From: Albula goreensis
Lineage: Eukaryota; Chordata; Actinopteri; Albuliformes; Albulidae
Assembly: GCA_022829145.1 (NCBI GenBank)
Contig: CM040746.1
Coordinates: 124,001-188,000, forward strand
DNA: 64,000 nucleotides
Reading direction: 5' to 3'
The position numbers and the translations under genes were made by a program. Below are positions 56,695 to 64,000 of this stretch, in pieces (position 1 is the first letter of the stretch; the number at the start of each line of letters is the position of its first letter). A model generated the notes under the pieces. It was not told the DNA's origin and ran no database searches. It saw nothing but the letters and a program-made list of their open reading frames with translations.

Positions 56695-56870
56695 ATATTA
56701 CAATATTATTTCTTGGATAAAAATTACAGTATGGAAAGTTGGTGCTGAATTTTTTTTTTCACATATCCCATTAGTATAGGCAATAAAATCAGTGGCAGTT
56801 CTGTTCTGAAGAGTTGTGTTTTTCCCCTCTAAATTATAAAAACTATTGATGATGGTGCCAATATTGTCTC
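56695..56870 (+). repeat. dispersed intron segment, copy 2 of 3
   Basis: Matches 45290-45435 and 59575-59720; lies about 550 bases upstream of LRR exon 7. Confidence 0.8.
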
Positions 56871-57399
56871 AGATTGTTCAACAGCATCAGTAAGGTATCA
56901 ATAAGATCTTAATAGTACCCATACATAGTGAGAGGTAACTGTAGTGAGGGGATAAATCATACGGTTTATAAATCATACGGTTGTCAGAAGATTTGTGCTG
57001 CGATCTTCTGGTCCCCTCTTTGGAAGTTTGCACAGGGAAACTGGCTTCATTCTCCTGTTGGGAGGAAAAATTGGAGATTAAAAACACTCTCTGGTGAGAA
57101 TGTTCCACTTCTCTCTCAGAGGAAAAGGGTTAGATGACAGCGGTCTGGGGAGCGATCTCTCATCTGATGCTGTAAAGCATAAGTGCTGTTCAGTCCATAG
57201 GTTTGTCCCTTATGGCCAGAGTTTCTTAGAGAGCCCACCTCTTCCAGGTGCAGGTGAGATGAGGTCCATAAAGTTACATCAGCACAGCCAGAGGATTAAA
57301 GACCTGAATAGACTGAAAGGTTTTGGTTAGAGGAAGTAGAAGAATAATCAGAGCAGCACGAGTCACAAGTAGACACCACTTTCCCCTTTTCCTCCACAG

Positions 57400-57574
57400 G
57401 CTGGGTTGCTGTAATCTCACAGAGGGCTGCTGTGATGATCTGGCCTCAGTCCTGGCGTTGTCCCCACTCAGAGCTGACAGATCTGGAGCTCAGAGACAAC
57501 GAGCTGCAGGATTCAGGAGTGAGAGCGCTCTCTGCTGGACTGGAGGACCCACATTGTCAACTGCAGAGACTGGG
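57400..57574 (+). pseudogene. NLR exon 7: LRR exon with one extra base
   Basis: Acceptor CCTCCACAG ends at 57399 and donor GTGAGT starts at 57575. The exon is 175 nt instead of 174. Phase 2 entry gives LGCCNLTEGCCDDLASVLA. From about 57452 the LRR continues only in the +1 frame as HSELTDLELRDNELQDSGVR then ALSAGLEDPHCQLQRLG, which leaves the donor in the correct phase. The extra base lies in or beside GGCGTTGTCCCC (57453-57464). Exon skipping would keep the frame because neighbouring LRR exons share phase 2, so the gene could tolerate this lesion by alternative splicing. Confidence 0.8.
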
Positions 57575-57949
57575 GTGAGTAACAAACACAAACCCCCTCT
57601 GTCATGAAGGGCTGAAATGTGAATAAGTATCTCACTAATATGAATAATGACTCAGGCCAAAGCTTTCTGTTCACTTTGCACAGTCAATCTGTGATGTTAA
57701 AATGTGTGTTTTTCCAATTGCAATTTCAGTCTTATAAAGGAATAAAATACTGAATTGTTACTCTTGAAAATTATTCATTGAGTATTACAATATTAATTGC
57801 ATACCTTCAATTATAGACAACAAATAAGTAAATCAGTCAGTCCCACTCATTAAATTAATGATTATAAGGTGTATACTACTAATTCAGCAGCCCTGTTATT
57901 TTATATTCAGTTACTGTAAGGTATATCTTAAAACATTGAATATGCTAAA
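57575..57949. other. intron sequence
   Basis: Part of the NLR intron after exon 7; nothing recognised. Confidence 0.4.
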
Positions 57950-58400
57950 ATCTATGCTCACACAAAATGTAGAGGAACTGTACTATTTACCACATGGGAA
58001 CCAGAAAATATGAGGCTTATGCTATTCCTCACAAAGGCACCAGTGAAATGCAGGTGAAGTGTCTGTCGTGCAAGAACAAACAGATAACACAATATGTCAG
58101 AACTTAACAGTCCCGGCAGTAATAAATCTCATGAAATTACTCGAGCCATAACCTTTAATTTAGAAAAAAACTACAATGTTAATGGCAAACCAACAGGAAT
58201 TACCATACCCTTTTAACAACACAATTATTGATAATTAGTATTGGGGATCTAACCCATTTTTGAAGGCTTTGTTCTATGAATAGAGTGGCTACAGTCAATG
58301 TTTAAGTGATAACAACACAGACAGCCAGTTATAAATACAAAGGTGTCATTTTTCACAATGATAAAAACATGTAAATGAAAGCGAATGAGTGTGTGTAGAT
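57950..58400 (+). repeat. intron block shared with 49790-50218
   Basis: Second copy of the post-LRR intron block. It contains about 70 bases (around 58130-58210) absent from the first copy. Confidence 0.75.
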
Positions 58401-58418
58401 GACTTAGTCAGAACACAC

Positions 58419-58420
<2 letters not shown>

Positions 58421-58498
<78 letters not shown>
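58421..58498. repeat. (TG)n microsatellite
   Basis: Pure TG tract of 78 bases, abutting the splice-acceptor repeat. Confidence 0.95.
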
Positions 58499-58499
<1 letters not shown>

Positions 58500-58582
58500 T
58501 TTCTCCACAGGCTGGGTTGGTGTATATTTGTGTGTGTTTATGTTCTCTACAAAGGCTTGGTTGATGTGTATTTATCGTGTGT
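58498..58582 (+). repeat. splice-acceptor/LRR-start minisatellite, 2 units
   Basis: GTTTCTCCACAGGCTGGGTT followed by a second unit with CTCTACAAAGGCTTGGTTG. Same unit as at 50219-50346; the second AG lies at 58553-58554. Confidence 0.75.
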
Positions 58583-58584
58583 GT

Positions 58585-59298
58585 GTGTGTGTTGTGGCAC
58601 CATTGATCGTGCATGAGTTTGGGGAAACTGAAAAACAAGCTCCAGAGGCAGGAAATGAGGTGAAAGAACACGTTTATTGATAACGTGCTGAGGGGAGGGG
58701 AAGTGGGGCCAAACAAAACTAGGGTCCTTCCTGCCCTGGGCTCTCACTGGGACAACAGCACCTCCACCTGGCAGAGAGAGAGAGGAGACAGGGGTGAGAC
58801 AAGGTGGGGGTTAGAGGGGGTTCAGTGTTGAGGGCCCCGGGTGGTGTCTCCTGTTCCTGTCCCAAGCCTGTCTTTATGTTCCAGTCCACTCTGGAAAGAT
58901 CCACAGTTTAGTACTGGTTTCCTTTGGTTCAACGCAAACGATTATGTCTCTTTGTGATCTTGTGGTGGCACGCAGCCCCTTACCACCAGACTGTGTAGGA
59001 GCGCTCGCTTCCTTCTTCTTCTGAGGCCCGAGGCAAGCTGCTGGTGGTTCTTCTGTCCTGGCTTAAGAGGCTGCTGGCTGATGACTGATGCCGTTCACCT
59101 AAAGGCTTCTGCCTGATGGGGAAAATGCAGCTCACCTGTGTGGGGAGGGTGCTCTCCAAGGTGCTGAGCAGGTCCATGGAGTACTACTGGCCCTCCAGCA
59201 CCTTCCCTAAGGCTCTGTGTCCAGGGGATGGCTGCTCTCCATGGTGCTGCAAACGCAGCTCCCACTTTGTGGGGCACCGGTCTGGTATCGGGGCGCGA

Positions 59299-59301
<3 letters not shown>
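58585..59301 (-). mobile_element. unrecognised insertion between two acceptor-repeat fragments
   Basis: A GC-richer block that interrupts the TG/acceptor-repeat sequence and is absent from the matching place at 50.3 kb. On the minus strand it begins with TGTCGCGCCCCGATACCAGA and near its other end has AATAAACGTG (complement of 58669-58678). This suggests a retro-inserted or LTR-type sequence read on the minus strand. The 82-aa and 61-66-aa frames inside show no family. Confidence 0.35.
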
Positions 59302-59334
<33 letters not shown>

Positions 59335-59385
59335 TCCACAGGCTGGTTTGGTTTATATTTATAGTGTGTGTGTTCTCTCCACAAA
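59302..59385 (+). repeat. (TG)n plus splice-acceptor minisatellite, third location
   Basis: GTGTGT tract, then CTCCACAGGCTGGTTTGGTT (AG at 59340-59341) and a degenerate second unit ending CTCTCCACAAAA. Confidence 0.75.
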
Positions 59386-59574
59386 ATTGAAAATGAATTA
59401 ACTGAAAATTAGTCATTCATTATGACAATATTTATTACATACATTCAGTTATAGAAAAAAAGTAAATGAGTCAGTCAAACTAATTAAAATAACGATAATA
59501 ACATATATACTTCTAATTCCACAGCCCTGTTATTTTATATTCAGATATTGTAAGGTGTATCATGGATAAAAATT

Positions 59575-59720
59575 ACAGTACGGAAAGTTGGCGCTGAATT
59601 TTTTTTACATATCCTGTTAGTATAGGCAATAAAATCAATGGCAGTTCTGTTCTGAAGAGTTGTGTTTTTTTCCCTCAAAATTATAAAAAGTATTGATGAT
59701 GGTGTCAATATTGTCATTTA
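59575..59720 (+). repeat. dispersed intron segment, copy 3 of 3
   Basis: GGAAAGTTGGCGCTGAATTT...GGCAGTTCTGTTCTGAAGAG...ATTGATGATGGTGTCAATAT as at 45290 and 56695; lies about 130 bases before LRR exon 8. Confidence 0.8.
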
Positions 59721-59846
59721 GATTCTGTTAGGTGTGTCATTCACCATGATGTGTTTGATAATGATCACTAAAACCACAGCCCTGTTATTTTACATTCAGA
59801 TCCTGTAATTTGTGTTTGACCAGAGCTGGTCTCCTTCTCTCTGCAG

Positions 59847-60008
59847 GCTGTCAGGCTGTCGAGTCACAGAGAGAGGCTGTGATTCTCTGGCTTCAGCTCT
59901 GTGTTCAAACCCCTCACACCTGAGACAGCTGGACCTGAGCTACAATCACCCAGGAGACTCAGGAGTGAGAAAACTCTCTGCAGCTAAACTGGACACACTT
60001 ACACTGCT
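59847..60008 (+). CDS. NLR exon 8: last LRR exon
   Basis: Acceptor CTTCTCTCTGCAG ends at 59846 and donor GTAAGT starts at 60009; phase 2 in, phase 2 out; 162 nt. It encodes [20 protein letters not shown], then [20 protein letters not shown] and KLDTLTL. The SGCRVTE-x-GC-x-SLASAL and [10 protein letters not shown] wording is characteristic of the final LRR exon before the B30.2 linker in fish NLRs. A tandem copy of the donor region follows (donor-like GTAAGT at 60054). Confidence 0.85.
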
Positions 60009-60082
60009 GTAAGTACAGAGAGTTTCCACACTGCACCTCATAGACACACTGCTGTAAGTACAGAGAGTTTCCACACTGTGTG
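60001..60082 (+). repeat. tandem duplication of the exon 8 splice donor (45-bp period)
   Basis: ACACTGCTGTAAGTACAGAG-AGTTTCCACACTG occurs at 60001 and again at about 60046. Both carry a good GTAAGT (60009 and 60054). The 45-base period is a multiple of three, but use of the second donor would read CTG-TAA at once and stop the protein. Confidence 0.85.
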
Positions 60083-60117
60083 TCATTCAGTCACTGTCTG
60101 TTCTGCTGTTCCTACAG

Positions 60118-60164
60118 TGTGGACCATGGAGGAGAGAGCAGGAACCAACCAGGACCCAGAAAAT
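60118..60164 (+). CDS. NLR exon 9: 47-nt linker before B30.2
   Basis: Acceptor GTTCCTACAG ends at 60117 and donor GTGAGT starts at 60165. Phase 2 in and phase 1 out agree with both neighbours. It encodes about 15 residues ending VDHGGESRNQPGPRKY across the borders. The VDHGG-x-x-R-x-x-PG-x-[RK]KY sequence is the standard link between the last LRR and the PRY domain in these fish receptors. Confidence 0.8.
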
Positions 60165-60596
60165 GTGAGTCTGTCAGCACTGAATGCTCACTCCCTCCAT
60201 TTTCTCTCCTCCCACTCTCCCTCTTTCTTTCACACCTATTTTAAACTCTTTTTTTCAGTCCCTATCTTCACCATTCTTTTTCACGCTCGAACAGAAGTCT
60301 ATCCATACATACGGGACTGTGTGTGTGTGTGTTTCTCATGGTCATTGAGTTTGGACATTTTGTGTTTGTTTGCAGATGGTGTTTACAAACAGTCAACCAT
60401 ATTTAGACACCTATGCATAAACACGCACACAAACAGCACCACATACTCCAAACACACACATGAACACACTCACACAGAGGTGCACACACATACAAACACA
60501 ACCGTGTTTCTCTCTTCTCTCACACACACTCAGTCACACATAATGAGATGAATATTAATAATGATAATTAATCTCATTAATGTCTCTGGTCTGCAG
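60165..60596. other. intron 9
   Basis: Contains CA-rich stretches (60420-60540); the 157-aa open frame across 60078-60551 is intron read-through. Confidence 0.6.
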
Positions 60597-61179
60597 ATGG
60601 CTGTCAGCTCACACTGGATCCAAACACAGCACACAGAGACCTGTCTCTGTCTGAGGGGAACAGGAAGGTGACAAACACAAAGGGGAGAGAGGAGCAGCCA
60701 TATCCTGATCATCCTGAGAGATTTGACTGGTGGCGCCAGGTTTTGTGCAGAGAGAGTCTGTCTGGACGCTGTTACTGGGAGGCTGAGTGTAGTGTGCCTG
60801 AGTGGGGAAGGGTTTATATAGCAGTGACATATAAAGGAATCAGCAGGAAAGGAGGGGGTCCTGACTGTGTGTTTGGAGGGAATAAAAACTCCTGGAGTCT
60901 GGACTGCTCTGAACACAGATACTCTGTCAGGCACAATAAGAATGAAACACACCTACCTGCCCCCCCCCTCCCTACCACAGAGTGCAAGTGTGTGTGTACA
61001 GAGTAGGAGTGTGTGTGGACCATCCAGCTGGCACTCTGTCCTTCTACAGCATCTCTGACTCTGACACACTGACCCTCCTGCACAGATTCCACACCAGCTT
61101 CACTGAACACACACCCCTCTGTGCTGGGTTTACAGTGTGGGGCTCTAACACATCATTGTCCCTGTGCCAACTGGAGTAG
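60597..61179 (+). CDS. NLR exon 10: PRY-SPRY (B30.2) domain and stop, one frameshift
   Basis: Acceptor GTCTCTGGTCTGCAG ends at 60596; TAG stop at 61177-61179. PRY part: CQLTLDPNTAHRDLSLSEGN, then PYPDHPERFDWWRQVLCRES. SPRY part: SGRCYWEAECSVPEWGRVYI, AVTYKGISRKG and NSWSLDCS. After NETHLP the frame goes wrong at a nine-C run (60960-60968) and meets a stop at 61003-61005. Two frames over, VYRVGVCVDHPAGTLSFYSI, LLHRFHTSFTEHTPLCAGF and the stop complete the domain. One missing base (or two extra) at the C run explains this. B30.2 is the likely ligand-contact domain. About 190 residues is the usual size. Confidence 0.88.
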
Positions 61180-61184
61180 AGTCT

Positions 61185-61999
<815 letters not shown>

Positions 62000-62214
62000 T
62001 TCTAACACGCTATATGACTGATATACCTTAATTATGGTGGTGGAGCCTATCCCAGCATGAATTAGGCAAGGGGCAGGGAGACACCCTGGACAGATGAGCA
62101 CTTCCAAAACCCAGGCAAACACATGCAAGATCAACACAGGGACTGCTGCCCATTGTGCCTGCCCACTGAAACTGTGAGGCCACAGTGCTAACCACTGAGC
62201 CACCATGCTGCCTG
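62000..62214 (-). mobile_element. tRNA-derived SINE
   Basis: Read on the minus strand the element begins GGCAGCATGGTGGCTCAGTG-GTTAGCACTGTGGCCTCACAG, the widespread fish tRNA-derived SINE head with an A-box-like TGGCTCAGTGG. It continues with TGTGTTGATCTTGCATGTGT-TTGCC and ends with CATGCTGGGATAGGCTCCAC-CACC. It is diverged and without a clear poly(A) or target duplication. Two spurious minus frames cover it. Confidence 0.75.
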
Positions 62215-64000
62215 CAAATGGTACAGCTCAGTATGTATTTCATAGTCTTGTGTCTCATTTGTTACACTGAAATGCATCAATTAAACATGTTATTTAATCT
62301 GACAAACATATGTCAGTAGTGTAGTGTAATGATTATGTTGCAGCAGGTCAAACTTAGTGAAACAGGGTTTGATTCTCAGGTAGGTGTAGCCTTAAGCAAA
62401 GCATGTGACCCAGATTGCTCCAATAATCCTTTATTTCAACACTGAAAAATCAAAATGCCTCAAAAGCGACCCCTGAGTCAGTGGGAGTCAAAAGACGAGA
62501 CTGATCGTAAATCAGTGATTTTACTTAGAGATGCTTCAACAAGCTGTGAAAAAACTTGTCATTTTGTCCAGCGCTAATAGGAAAAAAAGAGATTCCCATA
62601 GAAAACTGACAATGGTGTTAATCAAAACTTTGAATTGTTGGAGGTAGTTCTCATTGTTCTCCCAATTTTCTCAGATTGTCTTTAACTTAACCATTCTATA
62701 TCAAGCAGACAGCAGAGTCTGTTAGCAGTATTTCATGTATTCTTTGAGATTCATGTTTTCTTCTAGATGCATCCAGATATCTATTAGTAGTTTGAATATT
62801 TGTATTTTTACAACGTTAATAACTTACATTGATAAGGCAGAATGGAAAATGACAAATTTATGCTCCACAAGCATTTATTTACAGGAATTGGAAAGGTATT
62901 ACAGAATGACTATTTGGAGAGCTGAGGATAAAAAGACTAAACAAGCATTTGATAGCAGCTATAACTTTACTGAGGGTGAATAACTGGATGTGTTATTTAA
63001 GTTTTTTATTTCATTTGGGCTATTTAGAGAAATATAATGCACATAATACACATGAATAAAAATGTAAAAGTTTCTATGTAACAAATATAGGAGGTAGTAA
63101 AATGATAAACATTACTTATTTGCAAGATTATATCAATTTATGATGAAATACTACTTAAATCTCATGATTTATATTTTTACAAAACCAATGAAAAAATCAT
63201 GAAGGGAAATCACATTTTAATCATACTTATATTTTTTTTTCTGTGCAGTTCCCATAGATGATAACCTCATACATTTGAAGATGTAATACTAATGCAAAAA
63301 TGCATGAATGACCATATTCTTGAATCAAAGGTACAGGGTAATAATTCTTGGGAAACCATCCCATGTACTTCAAAAACCCATGAAACATTTTTTTTCCCTT
63401 TTTTTCCCAAATATTGCTGTTTTGTAAACCTTACTTGTCTTTGATGCTTTGCCCTCCTCATCTCACCTGTCCTCCCAAATTTTTTGAGTCTCCAACCACC
63501 ACTGATTTATATGTAGTATATCTGTCTGTGAAACCACTCTGTCTTGTGGTTCCAGTCAAAATGTCACACAAGCTGCCTTTACATACAGTAACCACAGGAG
63601 GGAGACAGAGCACCACTATTGCACCTGATGTAATAAAGTATTGATAGGGAAAAAAAAAAACAACTGGTTCCATACCATGAGTCAAAACACAAGGTTTCTA
63701 GGTGTAAAAACTTTTTGTGTAATTTAACCTTCTCAAAGGCCAATGCTGCATCTATAGAGATGAGTTAGAGGAGGGGTGTATGTGCTGTTTAACAGAGGTA
63801 CATGTGAGAACAAGAATACGATAGGAAAACGTGAATGATGTTGGATTCACTCTCCAAGCCTAACCCTAGGAGAGACGGTCACTCTCAGCTGTAAACCCAA
63901 CTCTGAAGTATATTACAACACTTACCATGAAAATTATGTTTTTAACTATTATCAACAGAAAGCTAAAGACAGCATTAAACTACACTGATCTACTTAACAG
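62215..64000. other. non-coding right flank, nothing recognised
   Basis: AT-rich sequence with scattered short open frames on both strands, none with splice context, repeats or family features. Confidence 0.4.

Larger units (their letters stand above)
50345..57312 (+). repeat. segmental duplication, copy B
   Basis: Second copy of the 35378-45885 block, in direct orientation. It keeps the region after it, including the LRR exon at 57400 which copy A has lost. Relative to A it has about 4 kb less LINE sequence around 56320-56400 and about 390 bp more at 53776-54165. Confidence 0.85.
19458..61179 (+). other. NLR gene: PYD - repeat linker - FISNA-NACHT - LRR - B30.2 (ten-exon model)
   Basis: Ten exons are joined here by splice sites and matching phases: 19467-19725, 20056-20379, 25400-25444, 28356-30139, 35902-36075, 50896-51069, 57400-57574, 59847-60008, 60118-60164 and 60597-61179. 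The order matches the large teleost NLR family with a pyrin adaptor domain and C-terminal B30.2. Such proteins are cytosolic sensors: NACHT oligomerises on ATP binding, LRR and B30.2 are the presumed ligand-reading part, and PYD recruits ASC/caspase. Three one-step frameshifts (28500-28506, within 57400-57574, about 60960-60968) break the frame. All phases close if each is corrected, so loss of function is recent or only apparent. LRR exon number may differ between alleles because of the duplicated cassette. Which ligand it senses cannot be read from sequence. Confidence 0.85.

Noticed and set aside
62000-62214. Functional tRNA gene
   Set aside because: Only the head resembles tRNA; body and tail are those of a SINE and no cloverleaf can be drawn.

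Overview
This window is vertebrate nuclear DNA, most likely from a ray-finned (teleost) fish. Genes are split into short exons with GT-AG borders. Introns are long and packed with (CA/TG)n, and transposon remnants of fish-typical kinds are everywhere (Tc1, hAT, PIF/Harbinger, LINEs with an esterase ORF1, Ty3/gypsy, a tRNA-type SINE). The one substantial host gene belongs to the fish-expanded NLR class with FISNA-NACHT and B30.2 domains. I cannot name the species.

Main gene (19.46-61.18 kb, + strand): an inflammasome-type NLR assembled here from ten exons whose splice phases agree. Order: pyrin domain; linker with 28-aa tandem repeats; a 45-nt exon; the large FISNA-NACHT exon with intact Walker A and B; four leucine-rich-repeat exons; a 47-nt linker exon; and a terminal PRY-SPRY (B30.2) exon with its own stop. 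Three exons carry a one-step frameshift (G7 run in the NACHT exon, an LRR exon of 175 instead of 174 nt, C9 run in the B30.2 exon). It is therefore either a recent pseudogene or an intact gene with sequence errors at homopolymers. The LRR part grew by tandem duplication: 35.4-45.9 kb is repeated at 50.3-57.3 kb, including one LRR exon and a LINE lying antisense in the intron.

Left flank (0-19.4 kb): two related minus-strand mini-exons, an unrecognised cysteine/aromatic-rich exon series on the + strand at 1.3-4.5 kb (interrupted by an 894-bp hAT MITE with a perfect 8-bp target duplication), a Harbinger MITE, a Tx1-like LINE remnant with a 24-bp minisatellite, a nested hairpin, a 46/48-bp minisatellite, a gypsy RT scrap, a 3.5-kb dead hAT transposon and a gypsy 3' end.

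Introns and right flank: a 1.9-kb Harbinger-type element with a Myb-like ORF, a CR1/L2-group LINE tail, a pogo/Tigger-like MITE, a broken Tc1 element exactly where the second LRR exon of the first duplicated cassette should be, a SINE, and long CA arrays that carry triplicated copies of the B30.2 stop-codon region. No rRNA, functional tRNA or CRISPR array was seen. Coordinates of degenerate elements are approximate; exon borders are read from splice sites and phase only, without transcript support.
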